From Pseudaminobacter soli (ex Li et al. 2025) (GTDB lineage: Bacteria; Pseudomonadota; Alphaproteobacteria; Rhizobiales; Rhizobiaceae), in contig NZ_PXYL01000007.1 of the NCBI RefSeq assembly GCF_003012705.1, positions 272,580 to 336,579 on the forward strand: a stretch of DNA of 64,000 bases, in the 5' to 3' direction. Under the pieces are notes generated by a model. It did no database searches and was not told the origin of the DNA. It saw only the letters and a program-made list of their open reading frames with translations. How positions within the stretch are numbered: the first letter of the stretch is position 1; every line of letters starts with the position of its first letter. This document shows, piece after piece, positions 1-9,223 of the stretch. A program made the position numbers and the translations under genes.

Positions 1-35
1 AAGAAGGTTGATTCCAACGGACTCAGTGATCTGAT

Positions 36-2801
36 TTGACCGACCAGAAGATACCGGGTGGACCCGGCGGCCCCTCCGACATCGAGCCTGTCTCGATTAT
101 CGAGGAGATGCAGCGCTCCTATCTCGACTATGCGATGAGCGTCATCGTCAGTCGTGCGCTTCCGGACGTGCGCGACGGCCTCAAGCCGGTTCATCGCCGC
201 ATCCTCTATGCCTCGCACGAGAGCGGCTACCACTGGAACCGAAAATATGTGAAGTCGGCTCGCCCCGTCGCCGACGTGATGGGTAAATACCACCCGCACG
301 GCGACGCCTCGATCTATGACGCCTTGGTTCGCATGGCGCAGGACTGGTCGTTGCGTGTGCCCATGATCGACGGGCAGGGCAATTACGGCTCCATCGACGG
401 CGATCCGCCGGCGGCGATGCGTTACACGGAAGCTCGCCTGACCAAGGTCGCGCATGAGCTTCTGGAGGACATCGACAAGGATACCGTCGATTTCCAGGAG
501 ACCTATGACGCCTCGGGCAAGGAGCCCCGCGTTCTGCCGGCGCGCTTCCCCAACCTTCTGGTCAACGGTTCGGGCGGCATTGCGGTCGGTATGGCGACCA
601 ACATCCCACCGCACAATCTCGCCGAAGTGTGCAACGGCGCGATCGCCCTCATCGACAATCCGGTGATGGACTTGCCATCGCTGATGGAGATCATTCCGGG
701 CCCGGATTTCCCGACCGGCGGCATCGTGCTTGGCCGCTCCGGCATCTACAGCGCCTATTCCAGCGGGCGCGGCTCCATCGTCATGCGCGGTCGTGTCGAG
801 ATCGAAAAGATCCGCAACGAGCGCGAAGCCATCATCGTCTCCGAGGTCCCCTATCAGGTGAACAAGGCGACGATGATCGAGAAGATGGCCGAACTGGTGC
901 GCGACAAGCGCATCGAAGGCATCTCCGACATCCGCGACGAGTCCGACCGCCAGGGCTACCGCGTCGTCATCGAGCTCAAGCGCGATGCGAATGCCGAGGT
1001 CATCCTCAATCAGCTCTATCGCTTCACGCCGCTGCAGACCTCGTTCGGCGCCAATATGGTGGCGCTCAACGGCGGCAAGCCGGAAGTGCTGACGCTGGTC
1101 GATATGCTGAAGGCCTTCGTCGGCTTCCGCGAAGAGGTGATCAGCCGCCGCACGAAATACCTGCTGCGCAAGGCGCGTGACCGTGCCCACGTCTTGGTGG
1201 GCTTGGCCATTGCCGTCGCCAACATCGACGAAGTGATCAAGCTGATCCGCACCGCGCCCGATCCGCAGTCGGCGCGCGACCAGTTGATGGAGCGCCGCTG
1301 GCCAGCGAGCGATGTGGAAAGCCTGATCCGCCTGATCGACGATCCGCGCCATCGCATCAACGACGACGGCACCTACAATCTGTCCGAGGAACAGGCCCGC
1401 GCCATCCTCGAACTGCGCCTGCAGCGCCTTACAGCACTTGGTCGTGACGAAATCGCCGACGAGTTGAACACGATCGGCGCCGAGATCACCGACTATCTCG
1501 ACATCCTGTCGTCGCGTGCGCGCATCCAGCAGATCGTCAAGGACGAGCTTGCGCTGGTTCGCGACGAGTTTGGCACGCCGCGCCGCACGGAGCTGTCCGA
1601 AGGCGGCGCCGACATGGAGGACGAGGACCTCATCCAGCGCGAGGACATGGTCGTCACCGTCACGCATGGCGGCTACATCAAGCGCGTGCCGCTCTCGATT
1701 TATCGAGCGCAGAATCGTGGCGGCAAAGGCCGCTCCGGTATGTCGACCAAGGACGAGGATTTCGTCAGCCGGCTGTTCGTGGCCAACACGCATACGCCGG
1801 TGCTGTTCTTCTCCTCGCGCGGCATCGTCTACAAGGAAAAGGTCTGGCGCCTGCCGGTGGGCAACCCGCAGTCGCGGGGCAAGGCGCTCATCAACATGCT
1901 GCCGATCGAGCATGGCGACCGCATCACCGCCATCCTGCCGCTGCCCGAAGACGAGGCAAGCTGGGGTGAGCTCGACGTGATGTTCGCGACCACGCGCGGC
2001 ACCGTGCGCCGCAACAAGCTGTCCGACTTCGTCGACGTGAAGCGCAACGGCAAGATCGCCATGAAGCTCGAGGAGGAAGGCGACGAGATCCTCGGCGTCG
2101 AAACCTGCACCGAGTTCGACGACGTGTTGCTGACGGCCGCCTCCGGCCAGTGCATCCGCTTCCCGGTTACGGACGTGCGCGTCTTCGCAGGCCGCAATTC
2201 CATCGGCGTTCGCGGCGTTGCCATGGCCGATACCGACCGCGCTATCTCGATGACCATCCTTCATGGCGTCGATGCCACGCCGGCGGAGCGCGCCGCCTAC
2301 CTCAAGCAATCGGGCGCCGAGCGTAGACTCGCTACTGGCGAGGAGGAGGAAGTCGCTCTCACCAACGAGGAAATCGGCGAGGAGACCAGCCTGTCGGCCG
2401 AGCGCTACGAAGAGCTTAAGGTGCGCGAGCAGTTCGTGCTCACCGTCACCGAATATGGCTACGGCAAGCGTTCCTCGTCCTACGATTTCCGTCTGACGGG
2501 CCGTGGCGGCAAGGGCATCCGCGCCACCGACGTGTCGAAGGCTGCGGAAATCGGTCGTCTCGTTGCCGCCTTCCCGGTGGCCAACGAAGACCAGATCATG
2601 CTGGTTTCCGACGGCGGCCAGGTGATCCGCGTGCCGGTCGACGGCATTCGCATCGCCAGCCGCGCCACCAAGGGCGTCACCATCTTCAACACCGCCGAAG
2701 GCGAGAAGGTGGTCTCCGTCGAGCGGATTTCCGAGCCGGAAGCTGAAGGCGAGGAAGGCAACGGAGGGGCTGAAGGAGCGGCTGAAGAGGTCGCGGAATA
2801 A
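36..2801 (+). CDS. gyrA: DNA gyrase subunit A
   Basis: This is the breakage-reunion subunit of gyrase (921 aa), which with GyrB introduces negative supercoils using ATP. The catalytic tyrosine is Y130 in AAMRYTE. The quinolone pocket reads [13 protein letters not shown], so the position of E. coli Ser83 is Ala91 while Asp87 is kept as Asp95. The GyrA box QNRGGKG begins near residue 559 and opens the C-terminal DNA-wrapping beta-pinwheel. An acidic, Glu-rich insert lies near residues 750-800, and the tail is acidic. The start is TTG at 36, because an in-frame stop lies just upstream at 27-29 and the next Met (residue 25) would cut into the conserved N-terminus. A hairpin follows the stop. Identification is secure; the TTG start is likely. 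Confidence 0.97.
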   Translation: MTDQKIPGGPGGPSDIEPVSIIEEMQRSYLDYAMSVIVSRALPDVRDGLKPVHRRILYASHESGYHWNRKYVKSARPVADVMGKYHPHGDASIYDALVRMAQDWSLRVPMIDGQGNYGSIDGDPPAAMRYTEARLTKVAHELLEDIDKDTVDFQETYDASGKEPRVLPARFPNLLVNGSGGIAVGMATNIPPHNLAEVCNGAIALIDNPVMDLPSLMEIIPGPDFPTGGIVLGRSGIYSAYSSGRGSIVMRGRVEIEKIRNEREAIIVSEVPYQVNKATMIEKMAELVRDKRIEGISDIRDESDRQGYRVVIELKRDANAEVILNQLYRFTPLQTSFGANMVALNGGKPEVLTLVDMLKAFVGFREEVISRRTKYLLRKARDRAHVLVGLAIAVANIDEVIKLIRTAPDPQSARDQLMERRWPASDVESLIRLIDDPRHRINDDGTYNLSEEQARAILELRLQRLTALGRDEIADELNTIGAEITDYLDILSSRARIQQIVKDELALVRDEFGTPRRTELSEGGADMEDEDLIQREDMVVTVTHGGYIKRVPLSIYRAQNRGGKGRSGMSTKDEDFVSRLFVANTHTPVLFFSSRGIVYKEKVWRLPVGNPQSRGKALINMLPIEHGDRITAILPLPEDEASWGELDVMFATTRGTVRRNKLSDFVDVKRNGKIAMKLEEEGDEILGVETCTEFDDVLLTAASGQCIRFPVTDVRVFAGRNSIGVRGVAMADTDRAISMTILHGVDATPAERAAYLKQSGAERRLATGEEEEVALTNEEIGEETSLSAERYEELKVREQFVLTVTEYGYGKRSSSYDFRLTGRGGKGIRATDVSKAAEIGRLVAAFPVANEDQIMLVSDGGQVIRVPVDGIRIASRATKGVTIFNTAEGEKVVSVERISEPEAEGEEGNGGAEGAAEEVAE

Positions 2802-2823
2802 GCGCTCGCTCCCGCGTAAAATC

Positions 2824-2857
2824 AGAGCCCCGTTCCTTTTGATAGGAATGGGGCTCT
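2824..2857 (+). terminator. Hairpin after gyrA
   Basis: Arms of 13 nt (2824-2836 and 2845-2857) pair fully with one G-U and an 8-nt loop, 23 nt after the gyrA stop codon. No T-run follows, so this may be a termination or mRNA-stabilising hairpin. Confidence 0.6.
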
Positions 2858-2920
2858 ACCAAGCCGATGGATCATTTAACGAAAGATCTGTCGGAGGCTT
2901 TCGACAGCTCCGACGCGAGA

Positions 2921-2949
2921 ACCGCCTCGTCGGGAGGAAGCGAGGCGGT
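2921..2949 (-). terminator. Hairpin after the small membrane protein gene
   Basis: A perfect 9-bp stem (2921-2929 with 2941-2949) around an 11-nt loop lies immediately past the stop codon of the minus-strand 44-aa gene. No T-run is visible. Its position fits a 3' end structure for that gene. Confidence 0.45.
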
Positions 2950-2957
2950 GAGGGCGG

Positions 2958-3092
2958 TCAACGGCGGCCGAAGCCCTTGGAGCGCACCTTCTGCTCCTTG
3001 AAGCGCAGGCGTTGCGACTCCTGATGGAGACCGACTGCGGTTGCAATCAGCATGGCCACGGTCATTGCAGCAGCAAGCATGTAAATCATCAT
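2958..3092 (-). CDS. Small single-span membrane protein (44 aa)
   Basis: A 44-aa hypothetical protein. An N-terminal hydrophobic helix (MMIYMLAAAMTVAMLIATAV) is followed by a strongly basic, Gln/Lys/Arg-rich tail ending KGFGRR, which suggests a single membrane anchor with a cytoplasmic basic tail. A longer open frame runs upstream to 3251, but the start at 3092 is preferred because AGGAG lies 8-9 nt before the paired ATG ATG codons and the upstream part reads as low-complexity, non-hydrophobic sequence. It stands alone between gyrA and coaD on the opposite strand and has a hairpin just after its stop. Function is unknown; I recognise no family. Confidence 0.6.
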   Translation of the reverse strand: MMIYMLAAAMTVAMLIATAVGLHQESQRLRFKEQKVRSKGFGRR

Positions 3093-3254
3093 GGTCTTGT
3101 TCTCCTGACCCTCCAACGCTTGATTTGGAGGTTTGGTTTCATGCTTTCCAGATGACGTTACATGTCGTGACTTGAACTTGTTGTGATCGCTCCGTTCACT
3201 CGCAGTTCGGCGTTGGCGAGCCGGCAGATTGCCTTTGAGCCGAGTAGCCATTAC

Positions 3255-3352
3255 GGCCCAAAGCGTCCCAAAGGGCAGTTAAAGGACGCTGTAACGCTTT
3301 GAATTCACGCATAATCCTGCCTAAAAATCGATTTCGATTTTTAGGGTAATGC
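3255..3352. repeat. Intergenic palindromic repeat, rhizobial type
   Basis: Two inverted repeats sit in tandem. The first has AGCGTCC (3262-3268) facing GGACGCT (3284-3290). The second is a perfect 12-bp palindrome around TT (3320-3345), flanked by imperfect CGCATAAT / GTAATGCG arms. The arrangement, with GCTGTAACGCTTTGAATTC between the two, resembles from memory a short palindromic repeat scattered through Mesorhizobium-type intergenic regions. It ends about 15-20 nt before coaD and could act as a transcript structure. Copy number cannot be tested here. Confidence 0.55.
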
Positions 3353-3366
3353 GTTAGAAACACGCA

Positions 3367-3867
3367 ATGACCAATCGCGTTGCCATCTATGCCGGGTCCT
3401 TCGACCCTCTCACCAACGGCCATCTCGACGTGCTGAAGGCCTCGCTCGCCGTCGCCGACTTGGTCTATGCTGCCATTGGCGTACAGGCGAACAAGAAGCC
3501 GCTGTTCTCGTTCGAGGAGCGTGTGCATCTGATCGAGAAGGCCGCAGCCGACGAGTTCGGTGCGGAAAGCCGGCGTATCAAGGTGGTGGCGTTCAGCGGC
3601 CTCGTCATCGATGCCGCCCGCAAACACGGCGCCTCGATCATGATCCGCGGCCTGCGCGACGGCACCGACCTTGACTACGAAATGCAGATGGCTGGCATGA
3701 ACGAGACCATGGCGCCGGAACTGCAGACCGTGTTCCTGCCGGCCAGCCCGTCGGTGCGTACCATTACCGCCACACTCGTTCGCCAGATAGCGTCGATGGG
3801 CGGCAACATTCGTCCTTTCGTGCCAGAAGTCGTCGCCGACGCCCTGGCCGCCAAATTCTCAAGCTAG
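3367..3867 (+). CDS. coaD: Phosphopantetheine adenylyltransferase
   Basis: This enzyme transfers AMP from ATP to 4'-phosphopantetheine, giving dephospho-CoA, the penultimate step of coenzyme A synthesis in the cytoplasm. The 166 aa match the usual bacterial length. The nucleotidyltransferase signature [10 protein letters not shown], with T16 and H19 as the T/HxGH motif, is at the N-terminus. The C-terminal region has the conserved stretch [12 protein letters not shown]. The next gene (a periplasmic cyclophilin) starts 20 nt after the stop, so co-transcription with the two cyclophilin genes is likely. Confidence 0.96.
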   Translation: MTNRVAIYAGSFDPLTNGHLDVLKASLAVADLVYAAIGVQANKKPLFSFEERVHLIEKAAADEFGAESRRIKVVAFSGLVIDAARKHGASIMIRGLRDGTDLDYEMQMAGMNETMAPELQTVFLPASPSVRTITATLVRQIASMGGNIRPFVPEVVADALAAKFSS

Positions 3868-3887
3868 AGCAACAGGAGAGAACCTTC

Positions 3888-4475
3888 ATGCAGTTCAAGA
3901 GGCTCGCTTCGTCATTCGTCGTCATGGCTGGCCTTGTTGCCGCCTCGCTTCCCGCCTGGGCGGCCGACCCCGACAACACCATGGTCATCACGCTCAAGGA
4001 CGGCGACGTCACCGTCGCGCTGCGGCCGGACCTGGCGCCCAAGCATGTCGCGCAGATCAAGAAGCTCGTGCGTGAAGGCGCTTACGACAATGTCGCCTTC
4101 CACCGCGTCATCGATGGCTTCATGGCCCAGACCGGCGACGTGAAGTTCGGCAACATGGCCAAGGGTTTTGATGCTGACCGCGCCGGCACGGGCGGCTCGG
4201 ATCTGCCCAACCTGCCGGCCGAGTTCTCCAGTGAGCACTATATCCGTGGCACCGTCGGCATGGCGCGTGCGCAGAACCCGAATTCGGCGAATTCGCAGTT
4301 CTTCATCATGTACGCCCCGAACCCCGGCCTCGACGGCAACTACACCATCGTCGGGAACGTCGAGAGCGGTATGGAATTGGTCGATAAGATAAAAAAGGGT
4401 GATCCCGCCGCCAACGGGGTTGTCAGCGAACCCGATCGCATGATCAAGGTGCGCATCGCCGGCGACGGCAAGTAA
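3888..4475 (+). CDS. ppiA: Periplasmic peptidyl-prolyl cis-trans isomerase (cyclophilin)
   Basis: A cyclophilin-type prolyl isomerase of 195 aa. Residues 1-25 form a classical Sec signal peptide ending in AWA, so it should act in the periplasm on folding envelope proteins. The catalytic core shows FHRVIDGFMAQTGD with the active-site Arg, the typical GMARAQNPNSANSQFF stretch and a YTIVGNVE segment. It is followed 25 nt later by a second cyclophilin without a signal peptide; the two are clear paralogues, giving a periplasmic/cytoplasmic pair. AGGAG precedes the ATG. Confidence 0.93.
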   Translation: MQFKRLASSFVVMAGLVAASLPAWAADPDNTMVITLKDGDVTVALRPDLAPKHVAQIKKLVREGAYDNVAFHRVIDGFMAQTGDVKFGNMAKGFDADRAGTGGSDLPNLPAEFSSEHYIRGTVGMARAQNPNSANSQFFIMYAPNPGLDGNYTIVGNVESGMELVDKIKKGDPAANGVVSEPDRMIKVRIAGDGK

Positions 4476-4500
4476 TTGGCATCCGGAAAGGAAATCTGAC

Positions 4501-5016
4501 ATGGCCGAAATCAAGGATCGCGAAAACGCGCTCATCATGGAGACCACGAAGGGTAAGGTCGTCATCGAACTCTTTCCCGACCTCGCTCCCGGCCACGTCG
4601 GCCGCATCAAGGAACTGGCGCGCGAAGGCGCCTATGACGGCGTCGTGTTCCACCGCGTCATCGACGGCTTCATGGCCCAGACCGGCGACGTCAAGTTCGG
4701 CAAGTCGGACGGCCCGAACTTCAACCCGGCCCGCGCCGGCATGGGCGGCTCGGACAAGCCGGACCTGAAGGCCGAGTTCTCCAACATGAACCACGGCCGC
4801 GGTACCTGCTCGATGGCGCGCGCGCAGAACCCGAACTCCGCCAACTCGCAGTTCTTCATCTGCTTTGAGGACGCCAGCTTCCTCAACCGCCAGTACTCGG
4901 TCTGGGGCCAGGTCATCGAAGGCATGGAGAATGTCGACAAGATCAAGCGCGGCGAGCCGGTGCAGGATCCCGACAAGATCGTGTCGATGAAGGTCGCGGC
5001 CGACGTCGCCGAATAA
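4501..5016 (+). CDS. ppiB: Cytoplasmic peptidyl-prolyl cis-trans isomerase (cyclophilin)
   Basis: A 171-aa cyclophilin lacking any signal sequence, so a cytoplasmic prolyl isomerase. It shares FHRVIDGFMAQTGDVKFG and MARAQNPNSANSQFFI with the upstream periplasmic paralogue, consistent with a tandem duplication followed by different localisation. The catalytic Arg in FHRV and the QFFI strand are present. An AAGGAAATC Shine-Dalgarno region precedes the ATG. The small transporter gene starts 13 nt downstream, so the operon probably continues. Confidence 0.94.
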   Translation: MAEIKDRENALIMETTKGKVVIELFPDLAPGHVGRIKELAREGAYDGVVFHRVIDGFMAQTGDVKFGKSDGPNFNPARAGMGGSDKPDLKAEFSNMNHGRGTCSMARAQNPNSANSQFFICFEDASFLNRQYSVWGQVIEGMENVDKIKRGEPVQDPDKIVSMKVAADVAE

Positions 5017-5029
5017 GGAATACACGGCC

Positions 5030-5479
5030 GTGGCGAATGTTCTCTGGTCTCTGCTCGGTATCCTGTCTGGCGCTTTCATCGCCATTCAGGCGCCGATCAA
5101 TGCCCAACTCGCGCGCGGGCTGGGCGTGCCCGTCGCCGCGGCCGCCATTTCCTTCCTTGCCGGTGCGGTGGTTCTGAGCCTCATCACCTTCTTTACGACG
5201 AGGACGCAGGGCCTTGAGATAGACTGGCGTGCGCCCGCACCCTGGATGTTCCTGGCAGGCGGCGCGCTGGGCGCGGTCTATGTGACGAGCTCGGTGTTTC
5301 TCACGCCGCGCATCGGCGCGGCGGCGCTCATGGCGTTCCTCGTGGCAGGGCAGCTCTTGGCGGGCATGATGGTCGACCGTGTCGGTTTCCTCGGCGTGGC
5401 CGTCCGCGAAATCTCCATGGGCCGCATCGTCGGCGCGGTGCTGCTGCTCGTCGGAGCCTTGATGATCCGACTGTACTGA
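5030..5479 (+). CDS. DMT-superfamily small transporter (DUF606/YdcZ-like)
   Basis: A 149-aa integral membrane protein with about five hydrophobic helices and little else. The size and pattern (half-length drug/metabolite transporter repeat, N-terminal [13 protein letters not shown] segment) fit the DUF606/YdcZ family, which is thought to work as a dimer; the substrate is unknown. The start is GTG at 5030 with an AAGGAA box before it. Its TGA stop overlaps the queA ATG by one base, implying translational coupling to queuosine genes, though a functional link to queuosine is not established. Confidence 0.8.
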   Translation: MANVLWSLLGILSGAFIAIQAPINAQLARGLGVPVAAAAISFLAGAVVLSLITFFTTRTQGLEIDWRAPAPWMFLAGGALGAVYVTSSVFLTPRIGAAALMAFLVAGQLLAGMMVDRVGFLGVAVREISMGRIVGAVLLLVGALMIRLY

Positions 5480-6555
5480 TGCGCGTAGACCTTTTCGATT
5501 TCGATCTGCCGGAAGAGCGCATCGCTCTTCGCCCGGCCGAACCGCGCGATTGCGCGAAGCTTTTGCTGGTGCACCCTGGCGAGCCGCTCGAGGACAAGCG
5601 CGTCGGCGACCTGCCGTCGCTGCTCGAGCCGGGTGACGTGCTCGTCTTCAACGACACCAAAGTCATTCCCGCCCAGTTGAAGGGCATCCGCCAGCGCGGT
5701 GAGGCCGTGGCCCATGTCGATGCCACCTTGCACATGCGCGTCGGTCCCGACCGTTGGAAGGCCTTCGTGCGACCCGGCAAGCGCGTTGCCGAGGGCGATC
5801 GCATCCAGTTCGGCCACAGCGCCGAGGCCTGCATGCTTGGCGGGCTCGACGCCACCGTCGTCGAAAAGGGCGAGGCGGGTGAAGTCTTGCTCGCCTTCGA
5901 CCTGTCGGGCCCGTTGCTCGACGAGGCGCTGCACGCAGTCGGACACATCCCGCTACCGCCTTACATCGCCTCCAAGCGGCCGGACGACGAGCGCGACCGC
6001 AAGGACTATCAGACCGTCTATGCGCGGGAGGAGGGCGCGGTTGCTGCCCCCACCGCCGGTCTTCATTTCACGCCTGAACTGTTCGCAGCACTCGATGCAC
6101 GCGGCATCGAGCGTCGCTTCGTGACGCTGCATGTCGGCGCTGGCACCTTCCTGCCGGTCAAGGCCGACGACACGGCCGACCACAAGATGCATGCCGAGAT
6201 CGGCTATGTCTCGGAAGAGACGGCCGCCGCCATCAACGCCGCACGCGCCGAGGGCCGCCGCGTCGTTGCCGTCGGCACCACCTCGCTGCGCCTGCTAGAA
6301 AGCGCGGCAGCACCCGACGGCACCATGACCGCCTGGTCCGGCGCGACCGACATTTTCATCACCCCCGGCTACAAGTTCCGAGCGGTAGATATGCTGATGA
6401 CCAATTTCCACCTGCCGCGTTCGACGCTGTTCATGCTGGTTTCCGCCTTCAGCGGACTGGAAACCATGCGCGAAGCCTATCGGCACGCAATCGAAACCGG
6501 CTACCGCTTCTATTCCTACGGCGACGCAAGCCTGCTGTTCAGGACCGATAAATGA
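5479..6555 (+). CDS. queA: S-adenosylmethionine:tRNA ribosyltransferase-isomerase
   Basis: QueA transfers and isomerises the ribosyl group of SAM onto 7-aminomethyl-7-deazaguanine in tRNA, giving epoxyqueuosine at wobble position 34 of GUN tRNAs. The 358-aa length is normal. Characteristic stretches include the N-terminal [41 protein letters not shown] and [10 protein letters not shown]. It overlaps the upstream transporter by 1 nt and the downstream tgt by 4 nt (ATGA), so queA-tgt are translationally coupled, as expected for consecutive steps of the same modification. Confidence 0.97.
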   Translation: MRVDLFDFDLPEERIALRPAEPRDCAKLLLVHPGEPLEDKRVGDLPSLLEPGDVLVFNDTKVIPAQLKGIRQRGEAVAHVDATLHMRVGPDRWKAFVRPGKRVAEGDRIQFGHSAEACMLGGLDATVVEKGEAGEVLLAFDLSGPLLDEALHAVGHIPLPPYIASKRPDDERDRKDYQTVYAREEGAVAAPTAGLHFTPELFAALDARGIERRFVTLHVGAGTFLPVKADDTADHKMHAEIGYVSEETAAAINAARAEGRRVVAVGTTSLRLLESAAAPDGTMTAWSGATDIFITPGYKFRAVDMLMTNFHLPRSTLFMLVSAFSGLETMREAYRHAIETGYRFYSYGDASLLFRTDK

Positions 6556-7682
6556 GCACCGAGTTTACCTTCAAAGTCCTCGCCACCGACGGCAAGGCGC
6601 GGCGCGGCGAGATCACCATGCCGCGCGGCACCATCCGCACGCCGGCCTTCATGCCCGTGGGCACCGGCGGCACGGTGAAGACCATGTATATGGATCAGGT
6701 GCGCGATCTCGGCGCCGACATCATCCTCGGCAACACCTACCACCTGATGCTGCGGCCGGGTGCTGAGCGCGTCGCGAAGCTTGGCGGCCTGCACGAATTC
6801 GCCCGCTGGCCCCATCCGATCCTCACCGACTCCGGCGGCTTCCAGGTCATGTCGCTGTCGAAGCTGCGCAAGATCAACGAGCAGGGCGTGACCTTCCGCT
6901 CGCATATCGATGGCGCGCCCTACGAAATGTCGCCCGAGCGCTCGATCGAGATCCAGGGGCTGCTCGATTCCGACATCCAGATGCAGCTAGACGAATGCAC
7001 CGCGCTGCCGGCCAAGGAGCCCGAGATCGAGCGCGCGATGGAGCTTTCGCTGCGTTGGGCCGAGCGCTGCAAGACGGCCTTCGGCGACCAGCCCGGCAAG
7101 GCGATGTTCGGCATCGTGCAGGGCGGCGACAATCCGCGCCTGCGCGAGCGCTCGGCACAGTCGCTGTCGGGCCTGGGTCTCAAGGGCTATGCCGTCGGCG
7201 GTCTCGCGGTCGGCGAGCCGCAGGAAGTGATGCTCGACATGCTCGACATCACCTGTCCTGAACTGCCGACCGACAAGCCGCGCTATCTGATGGGCGTCGG
7301 CACACCCGACGACATCGTAAAGTCCGTCGCCCGCGGTATCGACATGTTCGATTGCGTGATGCCGACCCGCGCCGGCCGCCACGGCCTCGCCTACACGCGC
7401 CGCGGCAAGGTGAACCTGCGCAACGCCCGCCACGCGGATGACCACCGTCCGCTCGACGACGAAAGCGATTGCCCCGCCGCGCGCGACTATTCGCGCGCCT
7501 ATCTGCATCATCTGGTGCGTTCCCAGGAGGCGCTGGGCGCCATGCTGCTGACCTGGAACAACCTTTCCTATTACCAGAGCCTGATGCAGGGCCTGCGGAA
7601 CGCCATCGAGCAGGGCAGGTTTGCCGAGCATGTGGCCGAGATTTCGGAAGGCTGGGCGAGGGGCGACATTTCTGCTCTATAG
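6552..7682 (+). CDS. tgt: Queuine/preQ1 tRNA-guanine transglycosylase
   Basis: Tgt exchanges guanine-34 for preQ1 in tRNA Asp, Asn, His and Tyr, the step before QueA. The 376-aa protein contains the TIM-barrel signatures [13 protein letters not shown] (general acid/base Asp), GIVQGG, the nucleophile region [14 protein letters not shown] and a C-terminal zinc-binding segment that ends in an H-rich region ([10 protein letters not shown]). It overlaps queA by 4 nt. A PLP decarboxylase follows 37 nt downstream and may be co-transcribed. Confidence 0.97.
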   Translation: MSTEFTFKVLATDGKARRGEITMPRGTIRTPAFMPVGTGGTVKTMYMDQVRDLGADIILGNTYHLMLRPGAERVAKLGGLHEFARWPHPILTDSGGFQVMSLSKLRKINEQGVTFRSHIDGAPYEMSPERSIEIQGLLDSDIQMQLDECTALPAKEPEIERAMELSLRWAERCKTAFGDQPGKAMFGIVQGGDNPRLRERSAQSLSGLGLKGYAVGGLAVGEPQEVMLDMLDITCPELPTDKPRYLMGVGTPDDIVKSVARGIDMFDCVMPTRAGRHGLAYTRRGKVNLRNARHADDHRPLDDESDCPAARDYSRAYLHHLVRSQEALGAMLLTWNNLSYYQSLMQGLRNAIEQGRFAEHVAEISEGWARGDISAL

Positions 7683-7719
7683 TTTTCAACGGACATAGAT
7701 CCGGGCAGGGGAGGATGAA

Positions 7720-9135
7720 TTGAACGGCGAAGAATTTCGGCATTGGTCGCTGAAGGCGGCCGAATGGGGCGCGGATTATCGTGAAAGCCTGCGCGAGCGG
7801 CCGGTGCGGGCGCAGACCCAGCCCGGCGAGATCGCCGCGCGCATTGCAGCCTCTCCGCCCGAAACGGCCGAGCCCATGGAGCAGATTTTCGCCGATTTCG
7901 AGGAGAAGATTCTGCCCGGCATGACGCACTGGCAGCATCCGCGCTTCTTTGCTTATTTCCCGGCCAATGCGGCGCCGGTTTCTGTGGTGGCCGAGTATCT
8001 GGTCACGGTGATGGCCGCGCAGTGCATGCTCTGGCAGACGTCACCCGCCGCCACCGAACTCGAGACCAAAGTGATCGACTGGCTGCGCCAAGCGCTCGGA
8101 CTGCCGGAAGGCTTTTCAGGCGTGATCCAGGACAGCGCCTCGTCGGCCACTCTGGCGGCCGTGCTCTGCATGCGCGAGCGCGCGCTTTCCTGGCAGGGCA
8201 ACAAGCAGGGCTTGTCCGGCCAGCCCCGCCTGCGCATCTACTCGTCCGATCAGGTCCACACCTCCATCGACCGCGCCATCTGGGTTTCCGGCGTCGGCGA
8301 GGACAATCTCGTCCGCATTCCGGCTGACGGAAAGTTCCGCGCGATGGATGTGGCGGCGCTCGAAGCGGCGATCCTGGCCGACAAGGAGAGCGGCTTCCTG
8401 CCGGCGGGCATCATTGCCTGCGTGGGCGGCACCAGCGTCGGCGGCACCGACGACGTCGTCGCCGTGGCTGCGATTGCGCAGAAATACGGCCTCTATCTGC
8501 ATGTCGATGCGGCCTGGGCCGGATCGGCCATGATCTGCCCAGAATTCCGGCACTTCTGGACCGGCATCGAAGGCGTGGATTCGATCGTCTTCAATCCGCA
8601 CAAATGGCTCGGCGCGCAGTTCGACTGCTCGGTGCAGTTCGTGCGCGACCCCGACGTGCTCGTCCGCACGCTGGCCATCAAGCCTGAATATCTCAAGACG
8701 CACGGCAAAGACGGCATCATCAACTACTCCGAATGGTCGGTGCCGCTCGGCCGTCGCTTCCGCGCGCTGAAGCTTTGGTTCCTGCTGCGCGCGCACGGGC
8801 TGGAGGGGCTGCGCCAGATGATCCGCAATCACGTAGCCTGGGCGGAAGCGCTTGCGGCGCGGCTCGGTGAAGAGCCCGGCTTCGAGATCATGACGGAGCC
8901 CATGCTGTCGCTGTTCTCGTTCCGCCACGCGCCGACAGGCGTTGCCGATCTCGATGCGCACAACCAGCGGCTTCTCAACGCCATCAACGACGACGGCCGC
9001 ATCTACCTCACCCAGACGCGCGTCGACGGGCGCTTTGCCATCCGCTTCCAGGCCGGCCAGTTCGAGGCGACCGAGCAGGATGTGCGGGACGCCTTTGCGG
9101 TCATCACGGAAATCGCAGCTTTGCTATCGCTGTGA
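7720..9135 (+). CDS. Group II PLP-dependent amino acid decarboxylase (aromatic type)
   Basis: A 471-aa fold-type I pyridoxal-phosphate decarboxylase of the DDC/TDC group, which also includes tyrosine, tryptophan and DOPA decarboxylases. Key positions are H180 (YSSDQVH, stacking on the cofactor), D263 in HVDAAWAG and the Schiff-base lysine K295 in FNPHKWLGAQ. Substrate cannot be set from sequence; an aromatic L-amino acid is likely from the WQHPRFFAYFPAN motif typical of this group. The TTG start is chosen because a GGGGAGGA ribosome site lies 5-6 nt upstream and no in-frame ATG is close. A terminator-like hairpin follows. Confidence 0.88.
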   Translation: MNGEEFRHWSLKAAEWGADYRESLRERPVRAQTQPGEIAARIAASPPETAEPMEQIFADFEEKILPGMTHWQHPRFFAYFPANAAPVSVVAEYLVTVMAAQCMLWQTSPAATELETKVIDWLRQALGLPEGFSGVIQDSASSATLAAVLCMRERALSWQGNKQGLSGQPRLRIYSSDQVHTSIDRAIWVSGVGEDNLVRIPADGKFRAMDVAALEAAILADKESGFLPAGIIACVGGTSVGGTDDVVAVAAIAQKYGLYLHVDAAWAGSAMICPEFRHFWTGIEGVDSIVFNPHKWLGAQFDCSVQFVRDPDVLVRTLAIKPEYLKTHGKDGIINYSEWSVPLGRRFRALKLWFLLRAHGLEGLRQMIRNHVAWAEALAARLGEEPGFEIMTEPMLSLFSFRHAPTGVADLDAHNQRLLNAINDDGRIYLTQTRVDGRFAIRFQAGQFEATEQDVRDAFAVITEIAALLSL

Positions 9136-9143
9136 ATAACGTG

Positions 9144-9166
9144 GTTGGGCCGCCAAACGGCCCAAC
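9144..9166 (+). terminator. Terminator-like hairpin after decarboxylase
   Basis: Perfect 9-bp stem (9144-9152 with 9158-9166) and 5-nt loop, 9 nt after the decarboxylase stop. It is followed by a moderately T/C-rich stretch. It separates the queA-tgt-decarboxylase unit from glpR. Confidence 0.6.
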
Positions 9167-9176
9167 TTCCGCCGCC

Positions 9177-9208
9177 TTTCGTTTTGCATTAATGTATGCG
9201 GAAACGAA
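9177..9208 (+). promoter_or_regulatory. Candidate GlpR operator in front of glpR
   Basis: TTTCGTTTTGCAT and ATGCGGAAACGAA form an imperfect dyad ending 15 nt before the glpR start. DeoR-family GlpR regulators bind sites rich in TTTCG/CGAAA units. The same TTTCGTT unit is repeated in front of glpK. The role (autoregulation) is inferred. Confidence 0.5.
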
Positions 9209-9223
9209 GACTGGAGTTGTTTT

